A DNA stretch of 64,000 nt from Coturnix japonica. Its lineage: Eukaryota > Chordata > Aves > Galliformes > Phasianidae. This document shows positions 26,901-39,400 of this stretch, one piece after another. Location of the stretch: NCBI RefSeq assembly GCF_001577835.2, contig NC_029516.1, positions 70,315,221 to 70,379,220 on the forward strand. The letters are read 5' to 3'. Made by a program: the position numbers and the translations under genes. The first letter of the stretch is position 1; every line of letters begins with the position of its first letter. The notes below the pieces were generated by a model. That model ran no database searches. It was not told where the DNA came from and saw only the letters and a list, made by a program, of their open reading frames with translations.

Positions 26901-29900
26901 TGGCAGAAACTCCTGCAGGTGGAGCTCTGACTTGCAGGTAATAGTGTAACTTAGATCCCAGTACTTGGTGTAAGAGGGGGAGCAGAATTAAGTTACCATG
27001 TCACTTCCTTACACTTGCTTATATACAAATCCTCAGACTGGTATCCAAAACACAGCAGACTTCAATGTTTTTGTGTCTGGGGTCTGGAAATTTTGAGAGA
27101 TATATATATTTATATGTAAAATAATAATAGCAATTATATATATTAGAAGCAACTAGAAGCAACTGGTCTTCCTCAGCAATCCATGATTCTGGAAGCATTA
27201 TGACCTTCAAAGTGTGCTGATGATAACAGCTCATGAAGTTTCTTTTATCTTCTTCTTCAGTATAAGATTCCTCTGAGTGTCCAGCCTGCCTGACAATGTC
27301 TTGATTGTTCCTTTAGATCTGGTGTCACTTGTGAGCTTAAAAGTAGATTTTGTTCTGCTATCAAAGATTTTTGAGAACTTACAGTACTATGTCTGCCTTT
27401 AACAGATAACCAAATAAACTCCATGATTGTGGTAACTTTTCAAAGATGATAGTGGCCAGTTCCTTGAATGTTCTTAAATACATGCCGTCTAATCACATAA
27501 GCTTGGGTGTGTATGATTTGCTTAAGTGATACCTCACTCACAGTGAAGAGCTCAGTCAAGAGTTCTGAGAATGCTATTTCTGGCTGCAGTTATGCTTGCT
27601 GAACTTTGTGCAGGGGTAGAGAAATTAGCCATGTCTGAGCTGTAGGGTACCATTCATGGAGAATAAAGGTGGTGCCTCTCTGTGAGTCCTGCAAAATAGT
27701 TAGATGGAAATAACTCTACTTCCAAGACTTAAACTTAACTGATGCTGTGCTCAGCCTTCTATGTCTAAAGAATGTTTTCTTGTTTATATACAACTGTTGC
27801 ACACCTCAAGGAATAGACTTTACTGTACTTAGGCCTGTTGCTCTTCTGATGTACTGGGCTACAGTGGCAAAAGATTTTTCCACAACTCAGCTGCTGTATT
27901 GCTCATACTGTTTACCAAAGGGGGGGGGGGGGGGGAAGTGGGGGGAGGAAAATTTAAAACTGTAGTTTATGGATTGTAATAATATTCAGCTTTAATATGT
28001 TGAGGTGACTTTCAGCCTTCTAGAACTTTTAACTGATGTTACTTAACTCCAGTCCAACCTTCTAGCCAAGCAAGACCTATTTTTCCTTGCTTAGTTCTAT
28101 GGGATTTAAGTGCTAGATGCTGTTTTCTGTTAGCCATGCTAGCTCAAGTGTGTCTGTGGTCTAGACATAACTAACTTGACCTATTTTTGAGTATGCAGTA
28201 TGAATTTCTTCACTCTTGAAGAGAACCTTCAGCAGCCTGAGGCTTTTAACCAGCTATAATGGACTTTTATTTGAACTGCGTGGGGAGTTCTGTGGAAAAC
28301 AGGACTTTATATAGGAATCTTCAATTTCTTTTTCTGAAGATAAGAGGCTGCAGTCTTCCACAAGCTGTGGTAGTGTAGACATGACAGGGAGCTGTAATCA
28401 GAATACTAGTACAGGCAATGGATCATGAAATAACCTTGAACTGATGATATCCTCTTCAGTACGATGTGTATTACTAACAAAAGTTATACACATATCAGGT
28501 AAAAATTTCTTGGGGAATATTATAAGGGATGATACTGATGAGAGACAGACGCTACTGAGAGGATGTGAAAACATGAGTGCTACTGTATAAAAATTAGAGA
28601 ATGATTTGAAGAAATCTAAGAACTAATGAGTTAAAATTGAAGATGTGTGGCAAAGAAAGCTACTTGGGGTTACAGTAAATGCTTAAAGACATTCTGTTCA
28701 GGGGAGGGATTAAAACTTGGTGTCTTTGTGTCATGTACAGCATGTTTACCTATTTTGGTAGTCTTCAGAGGGAAGTGTGAGAAGCTGACATTTCTTTACA
28801 TCCATCTCTTAGGATGACCCGGTGTATTACTAAAAGGTAGTATGTAGAGTTAGAAGGCTTCAGTGGAGATTGTTAAGTATACCATGTAGTTGATCATGCA
28901 TGTGCTGGGAGTTTGGTGCTTTTAATAGTACAAATGAAGTTTCTGAAATAAATGAATATAATTTATTGTCAGTATAATAAAACAATCTCAAAGCTTAGGT
29001 TCTGTCTTCTGGTTAAACTGTAGATCTGAGTAATTGTTAGCTGTATGAATGTGCTAATTGAGTTCTTGTGATACTGCAGAAGATGCAGGAAATCACTGAT
29101 ATTTCTAGGCTAAGTAATTCATGTTTTCAACTAGCTACTTAGAACTAGCCCACATAAAATACTGACATATCAACATTCTGTTCAAGATGAACAGGGAAAC
29201 AGTGCCTGCATTGTTTTTCAGTGAAAGCTTTTTCAAGGCTTTTGTCACTAAAGGAGCTAGAGACTGTTCTTTATCTGAGATTTCAGTGCAGTGTTCTGTG
29301 GGGAGGAATGTGTTTGGGCTTTGTTATTAAAGACATAAGAATTCAATACTATCTTTTAAAGAGCAGTGAATGCAACGCTAATTATCCAGTGCTATAAGGG
29401 AGCTTTGGCTGATGAAAAGATGACTTTGCACTCTTCCTTACTGTTGAGATGGATGATGCTTTGTTAACCTCTGGTATGTTGTCTCTTAGACAAGACCTTC
29501 TAGGCCTTTGTGTTTTCATATGTCTGGCACTGCAGCACTAGAATTTCAATTGCTTGGTTAGAAATCCTGGAAAAGGGAAACAGTGATATGCTGAAACTTG
29601 CACAGGACCATAGTACAAGGGAGACAGTAAGACACTTGTTTTGATTTTTGCTTCTTTTCCTTTCAGATGTTGCTTTTTCTTTGGTCTCCCATATCTGTGC
29701 TTTCCTAGACTGAATAGCCGCATCTTTCTGTTACTGGCACACACGCTTCACTGTGTGAGGCAGATATTGATCACTCCTCACAGGTTTAACTGTCAAGCTA
29801 CATAGAACAAAGTGTTTTAATATAAACAATAGAGTAGTATTGCAAAGTGGATATAAATTCTATAATGCTCAGAAATGTATTTTTTTTCAAACAATTCTTA

Positions 29901-32900
29901 AGTGGACTATAGGAGGCATCAGGAATAAATAGCTTTTGTTATGTGCTGATTCAGATGCAGTAAATATTCTCTTTTCGGATCTCTTGTTGAATCCTTTATT
30001 TTGGAGCAAAGAATAGTAAAATTGGAACTGTAAGTCACGGTGACCTCATATGCCAGTAGTCTTATATTTTGAGGAGAAAAGAATGCTGTAATACAACTTC
30101 ATCCATTTTTCAGCTAAAGGGGCTGATATTGTGTGGATATATGAGCGAGTATTTGATATGGCGCAGTATTTTTCTTTCCTTGAACTTGGTGTTTTTTCTC
30201 TTGGGGAAAGTGAATCTTGCTTAATGAAGTCAGAGTAGGTCCCTTGCAGTGCTCAGCATGGTAACTTTCAGTTAGTCTTCCAAATACAGAAATGTTCAGG
30301 TCAATAGCCGCCTTTCCCTAACATAGTTACCTTTTTGCAGTTCAGTGTCATGTCTTGAAACCTACTTTGTATGCATTGGAAAGTTCTGTCAGGTTCTTTT
30401 ACCTTTCCCTTGGGGCAGGGAGGGGGCACTACTGTTGGCTTTGTCCCTCACTATTAGGAACATGAGCAGCGCAGCTAGCTCTTGTTCTGCTCTTGATCTT
30501 TTCTTTGCTGAAATAAAAGCTTTATCTGCTGCCTTTTGGCTTAGTATCTTGGGGTTTCTGTACAGACTTGCTGTTGTCTGAGCTGATATTGAAGTCATTG
30601 GGCTACACAGTCAATATGCTGCCTGTGAAGTAAGGTACCACTTCATCTGTATCCCTGATTTTTATTTTGTCTGTTTTATCTCGGTTTTAGGGTGTTGAGG
30701 GAGAAATCAAGGATGGGGTTACAGAAGGAGGACAAATTCATCAGCAAGTCCAAAGGAATCCTACTTATCGTCCCCGCTATCGCAGGTTTGTGCTGTTTTC
30801 TTTGCTCATTATTGCAACTAAATATAGTCTATGATAGCTTAAAGAGTAAAAATCTGAATTCCCAGACATTCAAGTACATAGAAGTGGAGAGAATGAGAAC
30901 TGCTGAAACTACCAGGAAGAAGCTGTAACTTTTAAGAGTAAGAAAATAGTTGTAGAAGTTGTTTGATCTCATTGTATGTTACTCAGATCCAGGAACAGGT
31001 CAAGAAAGGGCAAAGTTGGTTGTGTCCTGTACCAACTCATTTCAATGTGTTGCTCAGTTATGAGAAGTTCCATGTCTTCCCAGCTTAAATTCTTATACTT
31101 CTTCAGGTGAGTAACAAGTCTAGGTCCTGCTTGACATGGGGCAGGTTGATCCAGTGTCTGCAGGGGCAAGATGTGCTTTGTAAAGCTTCCTGTGGACTGA
31201 AGCCAGTAGTCTAGCACTATGTAGCAGACTAGTAGCTTGTGTGCTCAGGACCCAGATGATGTATCACTCAAGCTTAGGTCTAAGCACTGATGCTGCTTGT
31301 ATGCACAAGAGAGCCTGTTTTTTCAGGAGAAAAATGAAGTCATGTTCTGTCCCCTATAGAGCATCAGGTACATGGTAGGATTTCAGTTACCTTGTAGTAT
31401 GCTGTGCTAGGAAGTACTGCAATTGAGTGAGCAAAGGCTATTAGGCTTGGAGGTAGCTGGGGGAAAGGGAGGGAAGATCTTTAAAATCATAAAATAGTTT
31501 AGCTTGGAAGGTACCTTTTAAAGGTCTAGTTAGCTTTCTAGGCTGTTAACATACTGCCAGCTTATGTTCATCTCTTCATCCACTAACACTCCCGAAGTCT
31601 TTAGCAGGTCTGCCATCAGTCATCTAGTTGGTATTCATGTTTGGGATTGCCCCAACCCCTAAGACTTTGTACGTGGCCTTATTAAATTTCATAAGGTTTG
31701 TACCTCTAAAATCTGTTAGGGTTCCCCTGGAAGGAATTTTTTCCCACTAGTGATAGCTACACCACTTACCTTGGTGTCACCTGCCAACTTACTGAGGGTG
31801 TACTCAGTAAGTTGTACTTTGTCCATGCCACTGACAGATGTGAATAGTGCCAGTCCTGATATCAGACACTGAGGAATGCCCTTGTCACTGATCTCGACCT
31901 TTACATCAAGTTACTGACTGCAACTGTTTGAGTGTGACCATGCAATTTCTTATCCACTGAGTGATGTATTTGCCATGTCCATGTCTCCAATTTGGGGAAG
32001 GCAGGCTAAGGGAGCTGGGCTTCGTTGCTCTGGAGAGAGGGCTCAGGGGAAACCTCATTGAGTATAACATTTAGTATCCTTTCCAATGTTTGAAGGGATA
32101 CTAAACTAGGAGGGAAACTGACTTCTTACATTGGCAGATAGTGATAGGACAAGGTGAAATGGTTTTAAATCAAAGGGGAGGAGATTTAGATGTCCAGGGG
32201 TAGTCTTTTACAGCGAGGGTGGTGAGATACCAGAGCAAGCTTTTGAGAGAGGTTGTGGGCCTCCCGTCCGTGGAAGAGAGCTCCTTGGGACCCTTAGATG
32301 CATCTTATCAGGTCTTGTGGATTTTTGCAACTTCAGGTTCCTTAAATGGTCTCAAATTTGATCTCTTCCTGCAGCAGGTGGTTCTTAATTCCTCCAGTCT
32401 CTTGGTTTTCTATGAGTTGGGCAGTGTGGTTAGAGCACTTTCCAGTTAAGCTTAAAGGGGGGGGAAGGAGGTGGAATTATGGAGTACCTCAGCCTTCTCC
32501 ATATTCTGGGTAACAAGGTCTCCTACTATCTTACAAAGATAGACCATGTTTCCCCTAGTTTCCTTTTATTACCAATGTACTTAAAAGCCTTTTTGTTGTT
32601 GTTGTTGTTGTTGCTCTTGATGTCCCCCCTCAGATTCAGTTCTTTTAGGTATATAGCTTTTCTAATCAGATTCTTGGCTGTGCAGACAATGATTGTGTTC
32701 CTTCCAGGCTGGTTCCATCCTTGTTTCCAGTCTCTATATGCTTCCTTTCCCTTGTTGAACATGAGGGTGCTCCTTCCCATCTATAGAGGGCCTCATCTGC
32801 TCAATCTTCATTGTTGGTTGGCTTTTAGTAGTCCCCAGTGTAATGTGAGCTGTCATTCCCCTCCCTTTAATCCTGGTCCAGAATCTCTTGGTTAGCTCCT

Positions 32901-35257
32901 CATCCATCCCCGGGTGTAGTTCCATGTATTCCACCTGGAGACTGACTTAGAGGGAGCGCTTCCTTCTTGTCTGCTGTTTGCTCTTCCTAAAGAGCCCATA
33001 TCCTTCCATTTTAGGGCCACGATAAACTTATGTGTCCGACTAACTCCTCTTGTTTATTCTCTGTGCTTCGTGTTTGCATAGAAGCATTTAATTTGGGTCC
33101 TTAAACAAGGAGCTTGAGTAATGTGGGTCACATAGAAGAGACCACTGTTGCAATATTACTAAATGGTGAACTGTATCTAGTTCAGGAAATCTCCAGAGTG
33201 GGAAACAACTGGACATCAGGAGGCCATGTAGGGGAAATAAGCTTCTTTATCTTTATTCTTCCCTAGGGATTCATGGAATTGAGCTAAAGGGGTTCTTGAA
33301 GGCTCAGCAGGACTACTTAAAAGAATAAATAAATAAAGAATTACTTGGATTTTACACGAACACAAATACTTTCCAATGGGATAAGCAATATAATGTGAGC
33401 AGTGTAACTTGCTGAGTCACTTACGTTAGTCATACCTTAAATTGGTTTGTATAGGATTCTTTTTTTTTTTCTGTTCCTAATTGTCTATTATTAATTCTGA
33501 CATGACCACTCCAGTTTCAGCCCTCCATGCTGAGGGAGTGATCCCATAATTGAGTAATTCAATGTAGTTAAAGATATTAGTGTATGAAATACCTAGCCTC
33601 TAACTGTTACACGTTTTGAGGTCTTGCACACTTTTTAGTTTCCTGTAAGTAGCAAAGTAAATAAGTCACAAGAAATCAGATTGTTTCCTCTTGAAGGGTG
33701 AGTGACAAATGTAATGCCTTATGGAGACTACTTTTAAGGAGAAGAATTAGTCTGCCATATGATATACCTTACTTGGTCCTTCTCATCTGGTCATCTTATT
33801 TTTAATATAGCTTATGGAGGTTGGGTTGATTTGAATTTGATAATTCTAGTTCTTTGTTGCATATTTACTCAGGCAATAAAAAGGAGCAAAATAATGCAAA
33901 AGTAAGAAGTGGCTGAACTTCATAGGAATAGTGAGGTGGTCCTTAATTGCAGTGACACCATGTTCCATGTTAACATGCAGTTAAACATAATGCTCTTGTT
34001 CATGCTGAGTCTAGAACTATAAGCCTTCCTTCTCCACTCTGAGGTTTTCTAACACTTAACATAGTCATCCTCAACACAAACATTATCTGGGGCTGCAGGA
34101 ATGTGGATAATACTGACATTGTGTGTAGTAATCTGACATGTATAAACTATTACTGAAAGTCCTCATTAGTGTTGGGCTACCCCCTGTGAGAGGTAGCTTA
34201 ACATGTGCATTCCAATGTGAGCGAATTATGTTTTTGTTTAGGTTACCAGTGCATGTAAGTGCAAGCAATGCATAAATCTAGTGATACTAGTGTTTCTCTT
34301 CTTTTTCTTGGAAAGTCTGAATTGGCTTTTGGAACTGGGTAACTGTGGATTAATTAAGCTACCTAATGGGAACAAGATAGCAGTGACTTCTAGCCATATT
34401 CTGACACTGTTGTGAACAGCATAGATGAAGTAATCAATGTTCCTGAAGTACCCAAAAGAGTATTTTATTTCCATTGTGAGTGATCTTCAACTCTCCTTGA
34501 GATGTGTATTTTGTGGTCAAGAGAGGCAACACCGTATTGGTTTCTTATGAACCATTCCTGGATTTTCCTTATGAAATTAAGCTAGTTTAACAGTCTTAGG
34601 CTACTTTTGTACTTATATGTATTTCCCTGCCTCTTCAAGAGGGCCCCTGCGTCCACGTCCTGCCCCTGTCACTGGAGAGGCTGAGAACAAAGAGAACCAG
34701 CATGAGGCCGGTGCTGTGAGTCAGCAGCCGCTTCGCCGTGGGTATAGGCGCCCATACAACTATCGGCGTCGGCCTCGTCCACCCAATACACCAGCTCAGG
34801 ATGGGAAAGAGGTAAGTATGCTCCTAGCTGTGTAACAGGCTGAGTTTTGATGGCCTGAGTGTTAAGAGGTTTGGGCAGGGGGATTTGAGAAGTCTGTTGT
34901 CAGCATGTTACAGGAAACCGACGGCAAGTTGGTAGTAAAGGTAGCTGGCTTAATTGCCTGTTTCTTATGAACTGAACTGCACAAACTAGACTTAGGTTAA
35001 CTGTTAATAACTAGACTTTACCCTAGTGAGGAGAAGACCTTATTGTTCTATCCTATCCACTCAAGGTGGTTCTCTCCATGTCAGATCTTACTTTAAAAAT
35101 AATAAAACAAACCAAAAAACTGCTATTGGACAGAGAAGGGACTTAACTCAATCTTTACCTATAACTAAAGTTTTTTGTCTTTGTGTCTCAGACAAAAGTG
35201 ACTGAAACACCTGCTGAAAATCCTGCTCCGGTGGCTGAGCAGAGTGGTGCTGAGTAA
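14939..35257 (+). CDS. YBX3: YBX3 (CSDA/DBPA), Y-box binding protein 3; eight coding exons, 286 aa
   Basis: Cold-shock-domain protein that binds Y-box DNA and mRNA; in mammals it acts in translational repression and as the tight-junction partner ZONAB. Coding exons: 14939-15155, 18881-18944, 20248-20281, 24988-25077, 25403-25525, 30691-30785, 34640-34811, 35192-35257. All introns are GT-AG, phases fit, and the total is 861 nt. Residues 1-72 are Ala/Pro-rich. The cold-shock domain is about 75-145, with RNP1 ([12 protein letters not shown], 81-92) and RNP2 (VFVHQ, 101-105). The tail alternates Arg/Tyr-rich basic patches ([30 protein letters not shown]) with acidic stretches. YBX3 is chosen over YBX1 because of [27 protein letters not shown] after the domain, the MSEA start, and STYK1 next door. 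The length matches the mammalian short isoform; the long-form exon was not found. The start has A at -3 and matches the human N-terminus. The exon 5 donor (AGT|gtaggt) is inferred from phase and homology. Confidence 0.95.
15156..18880 (+). other. YBX3 intron 1
   Basis: About 3.7 kb between exons 1 and 2. The first 560 bp belong to the CpG island; the rest is ordinary AT-leaning intron. I recognise no repeat, RNA gene or extra exon in it. Confidence 0.75.
18945..24987 (+). other. YBX3 introns 2 and 3
   Basis: These introns flank the 34-nt exon 3 (20248-20281). Apart from one short CR1 tail (19168-19245) I see no repeats or genes. Open frames here are short and look non-coding. Confidence 0.7.
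19168..19245 (-). mobile_element. CR1 LINE 3' end fragment in YBX3 intron 2
   Basis: A short tail, catagaactgcttgggttgg followed by aacccccctgctgtggcagg, is the reverse complement of the CR1 3' end. Confidence 0.75.
25526..30690 (+). other. YBX3 intron 5; long-isoform exon not seen
   Basis: In mammals the alternatively spliced exon of about 69 codons (Glu-rich, then Arg/Pro/Tyr-rich) lies in this intron. Reading all frames for an Arg/Tyr/Pro-rich block with splice sites, I found none in these 5.2 kb. The only marked feature is a G16 run at 27920-27935. The rest is AT-rich. Confidence 0.6.
27920..27945 (+). repeat. poly-G tract
   Basis: A run of 16 G (27920-27935), AAGT, then 6 G, within YBX3 intron 5. 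It could form a G-quadruplex in the transcript. It is also a spot where read errors are common. Confidence 0.8.
31487..31995 (-). mobile_element. CR1 LINE fragment in YBX3 intron 6 (outer part, 3' side)
   Basis: Diverged reverse-complement CR1: a 3' tail (ttagcttggaagg), then the reverse-transcriptase region (ggtgtcacctgccaacttac, actgaggaatgccc). It stops abruptly where a plus-strand CR1 begins. Confidence 0.75.
32000..32310 (+). mobile_element. CR1 LINE 3' fragment lying inside opposite-strand CR1
   Basis: It runs aagggagctgggcttcgttg, gtgataggacaaggtgaaat, gcgagggtggtgag, all in CR1 sense order. It is flanked on both sides by minus-strand CR1 sequence. Confidence 0.8.
32311..32945 (-). 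mobile_element. CR1 LINE ORF2 fragment in YBX3 intron 6 (outer part, 5' side)
   Basis: Reverse-complement CR1 ORF2 signatures include gtacctcagccttctccata and cctttttgttgttg. It is more 5' in the element than the copy at 31.5-32.0 kb. It contains a (TTG)7 run at 32593-32613. Confidence 0.65.
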
Positions 35258-35504
35258 CATCAGGTTCTGCAGGCACCTCTACTATCTCTCAGGTAAGGAG
35301 TATAGCTAGTATATTTTCTGAGTGGGATGGGATTTTTAGGGCTCCTGGGATGCGGCCACATCCATGTGTTTTAGGCTGGATACTTGGTGGTAACTTCTGA
35401 TGGCCTTTTATAGGTGATTCAAGGAACATCTTTATCTGCCTCTGCCTGTATCTGTCACAAAGTTTGCTTTATTGGTAATAGGTAACTCAATTCTTTGAAA
35501 GGGT

Positions 35505-35748
35505 CAGTAACAGCAGTACAAGGGGAAATGGTTTTAAGCTGAAGGAGAGAAGATTTTAGGTTGGATGTCAGGGGGAAGCTCTTTACTGTGAGAGTGGTGA
35601 ACACTCTGGAGGTGTTCAAGGCCAGGTTGGATGATGCCCTGGGCAGCCTGGTCTAGTATTAAATGTGGAGGTTGGTGGCCCTGCCTGCAGTAGGGGGCAA
35701 AGAGGATCCTTGAGGTCCATTCCAACCCAGGCCATTCTGTGGTTCTGT
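35505..35748 (+). mobile_element. CR1 LINE 3' end fragment in the YBX3 3' UTR intron
   Basis: Sense CR1: gaaatggttttaagctg, ctggaggtgttcaaggccag, ccctgggcagcctggtctag, then ccattctgtggttctgtg at the end. Confidence 0.9.
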
Positions 35749-36431
35749 GTATGTACACTTTGTTAAAGCACCAACTCATCAACAGATGCTATTAGGGAGA
35801 TGTGATACTCAATTTATAAGATATTCTGGTCATGCTTATCTTGTCATTAATAAGTATAGAATATTCTCTACACTAGGAAAACTAAACTGCTTTTTTTTAA
35901 TTCATTTTTTTCAACAGGTGTCCTAAAATATAACTCAGAAATAACACCAAAGAAACATTCAAGCAATAAGTAAGCAACAATGATGAAAGCAAAGATTCAA
36001 AACATCAGAGCTAAAAGCAGGAGGAGAAAAAAAAAAAACAACAAACAAAAACCAGCAACTGAGATCCAGGGAACGCCTGCAAGATGGATGCATAAAGAGT
36101 GAGATTTGGAAAGAGCAACCTCCCCAGTTCCAAGAGCAACTGTGGGTTTTTTTCTTGTTTAGAATTTCAATGTTTCACTAGTATTGAATTTTTCAGTTTT
36201 TCTTTTGGTGTCAAACTGAAAAGGGGAAAATACCCAATGAAAGAACTGAAATAGAAATCAAATGCTTTTCTTTATTGGATGCTGGTGCTAGACCTCCCAG
36301 GTGTGTTGAGTTTTTTTTTTCCTTTTTTTTCTGTGCCAGTCCTGTTCACTTCAGGACATGGGGAGGAGAAATTTCAGCTTTCCTTGGTAAGGTCTATTTG
36401 AAACTGTGCAGCATGGGTGACGTTCCTTGCA

Positions 36432-36437
36432 AATAAA
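36432..36437 (+). terminator. YBX3: poly(A) signal AATAAA of YBX3
   Basis: A canonical AATAAA lies in the final YBX3 exon, followed by a GT/T-rich stretch (gtgtttgtgtttacc) about 30-50 nt later. This is the expected layout for cleavage near 36455. Confidence 0.75.
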
Positions 36438-36459
36438 AGTGATTTCAACTACCAAAACC

Positions 36460-39400
36460 AACCCACTGAAGTGTTTGTGTTTACCTTTTAAAATCGTTAA
36501 TAACTTCAATCTTGCTGCTTCAGTATTGACATGTGAAAATGAGCTGCATCTCTTAAAGTGAAGTGATATATCTTGTCTAAAACACTGCTGGACAATGCAT
36601 GTGCAAGGATTTGACTGGGTCAGTCATGGCTCCTGAGGAAACAAAAGCAGCTTCTGCACAGTAATTAGACAACAGAGCTATAACCTACACTACCCTCTCT
36701 GCTTTTCTGACTTGGGTTTTTTCCTGTCACTGTACCGCAGCAGTTTGTAACATCTAGAGTGCATTGGTGGGATATTTTTTTTTCCCTTTTGGTTTGCAAG
36801 GCTTTTGTTATCAAAGCAGTAGAATCCAAGCCTGTAGGTTCCTCTCTGCTCAGAAAGACTTAGGTTGGTACTTTGTTCTAGCAAATAAAGTTCCAAATAA
36901 TGGCAGTATATTTCATTAGCTTCCTCAGTTTTCCTTATCTGAAAACAATGAAATCTTTCCACCTGCACCATTTTGTGCTAATAACCAAGGAGTCATACTA
37001 ATGTGTATGGGGTTTTTTTAGTGTTCCTCCCCAAACCTGGGCTGTTTTGAAAGTGTTATCACACCATTGCCAGCTGCTGAGTATGGGTGTGTTCCTTCAG
37101 CTATCTTGTTGCATGCCTCATTCTCTGGCCCAAGTATTTCTCACATTCTTGTTTTACAGTTGATGTTATCCTGACCTTGAATAACGTATTTGTTTCCTTA
37201 AAACACCTGATTCTGTTCCTAGCAATACAGCATTTACCCAGCTGCTAGTAAATTGTGCTTTTAGGTAAATCTCCTTTGCTATGGTGCAACACCATATATA
37301 TTTAAAACTAAACAAATGTAGAGAGGTTCCTGGCAGGTAATTTCTATCATTGTCCCCTCTATTTTCTCTGCTCTAATAATTAAAAATCAGATGAGATTCT
37401 CTGGGGTCTTACATTCCCATGTTACTCCTCAGGAAATGGGGGGTGGGGAAAGGAAGGGAGTCTCAGGTTGTGAATAATAATAAGGGTTGGAAGCAAATTG
37501 CTTTGGAGCCTTGCTTCCTTTCTCTGTGCCTGGTGTGAGGGAGTGACAAGGGAAGGCATGATGTATGGATTACCCTGCCCCTAGCACAAGCACTATGTGT
37601 TTTTCTTAGCTTGCTTTTGTAATCAGTGAGTTAAGAACTTTGTATAAACAGTACAGTGAAAACTACAGACTTGGTTCAGGAATAAGAGTGCTTTTGGTTC
37701 CTTTAAGCACGTGTAACAATGCATCCATTCACTGTAAAGCAAGCTCATGTTGCATTACTGGTCACTTCCGTGACTACTTTTGTAAGTGCTGGGTGAGGGC
37801 TATCATGAGATATGTTCTGTGCAGAACCTACTGTGCTACAGACTAGGGAAGAGTGGGGGACAGTGATCCTCATGGATTTTTCTCTAGGAGAAAAAGAATA
37901 TGGCTGCTGTAATTGAAAACTTGAGGAAAACACACATACTCTCAAGTATCCTTAAGCAGGACTAAATCTACTTCAGGCATGTGGGTGCAAGGCTGTCTTA
38001 GTTCACTGTAATCTTAACAGACATGGTATACTCTTAAATTCTGTAGTGATGCCTTGATATTTACTATACACAGTGGCATTACTTTCACTATGTTGGCCCA
38101 TGATGTCAGAAGCAGGTTTTGGTGGTATGGCAGTAGAGACTGAGCCTTCCTGCCAATATTCTGTTACATTTTGTTGCTCTGTGATGCATGGAGAGGCAGT
38201 TGGACGAAATGGTATCTAACATGGGAGGTGCTTATGAAGCAAAGGTGCATCACTGAGTGTCTTCTTGCGGGGGAAAAAATGGCACCTGCTGACATTCACT
38301 GATGCTTGCTGAACCTTTATGGAGACCAAACAGTGAGTGTTAGGACAGCTGTGTATTTCAGCAGTGGCAACAGCAACATAGAAGACAAGCACGTTCTGGA
38401 TAGTTATGCACAGCATGTATAGAGTTGCAATCAGCTCAAAATTTTGATCATGTCTCTTACTTGACCTTTACCAGACCTACCTTAACATAGAAAAATATCC
38501 TTCGCCTTACAGTTATGTTCATGTCATTATTCTTTGGTAGTACAAACATAAAGGATCAAGGGGGCCCAAGTAGGCCAAAAGGTTGGCCACCCACAGTGTA
38601 ATCATTTTACAGTATATAATTTGTTGTTGTAAAGCTTGCTGTAAGGGCTGAAAAACACAATTCTATGTACATGTGTATTTCATGCAAGGACTTGTGCTTC
38701 AGGCTCCCTGGAAGAATGCTAGAATGAAATGCATCTTTAGCTCTAGACTAACAGCTTGGAACATCCCTGGAAATTTCCATAGAAGATTAAGGGCTACACA
38801 AGTAAATTTGGTTTCTCTGTTCAGGAAGTCTATTTGCAAATCCCAGGTTTAAGTCTTAGATGTTGTCCTTTCCATTGGTCTGGTTTTTTTTCCATCTGTG
38901 AAACCAGCTGGCCCTCAGCATCACTGTAAAGTTGTAGCAAGAAAGTATCTGTTCTGAGATGCTCCTACATAGGTTGGGGAAAAGCAGCTGTACTAGCCAA
39001 AGGGTAGTGAGAACTGCAAAGCACCAGTACTGAAACAAATATTCTAACTAGAGCTCTAGGGTATATTTCAACGAGGAGTGAGATGCCTAAGTAAGTTAAA
39101 TGCAGAGGTCCCACAGCCCCTTCTCAGTTCTGCTCTATGTTGTCATTACAGGCTTTTTGGACGAGACAGCACGTGGCTTGGTTTGCTGGTTCTTGGATAT
39201 TTAATTCTTGGGCATCCAACTCTTGCCTTGAAGATGAGTTAGGTACATAGCGATGATCTGTAAATTGTGTTGTGATGAGCACTGTCTTTATTCATGCAAT
39301 ATGAATTAGCATTAACAAATTCTACTGTCTGTCCAGATCTGTGTGTAAAACAACTACCAACAAAGTTCAGCTGATTTGTATCTTGCTTATGAAATGTTAC

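Larger units (their letters stand above)
35258..36455 (+). other. YBX3: YBX3 3' UTR, split by an intron
   Basis: The last coding exon continues 35 nt past the stop to a clear donor (ctcag|gtaagg, exon end 35292). The next acceptor (tttcaacag) opens the final exon at 35918. This exon has no coding potential and runs about 540 nt to the AATAAA at 36432. The 35-nt distance from stop to junction is below the usual 50-55 nt limit, so nonsense-mediated decay is not expected. The intron holds a plus-strand CR1 fragment. Confidence 0.8.

Noticed and set aside
14939-35257. Calling the cold-shock gene YBX1
   Set aside because: The cold-shock domain is nearly the same in YBX1 and YBX3, but the MSEA start, the [23 protein letters not shown] segment and the linkage to STYK1 fit YBX3.
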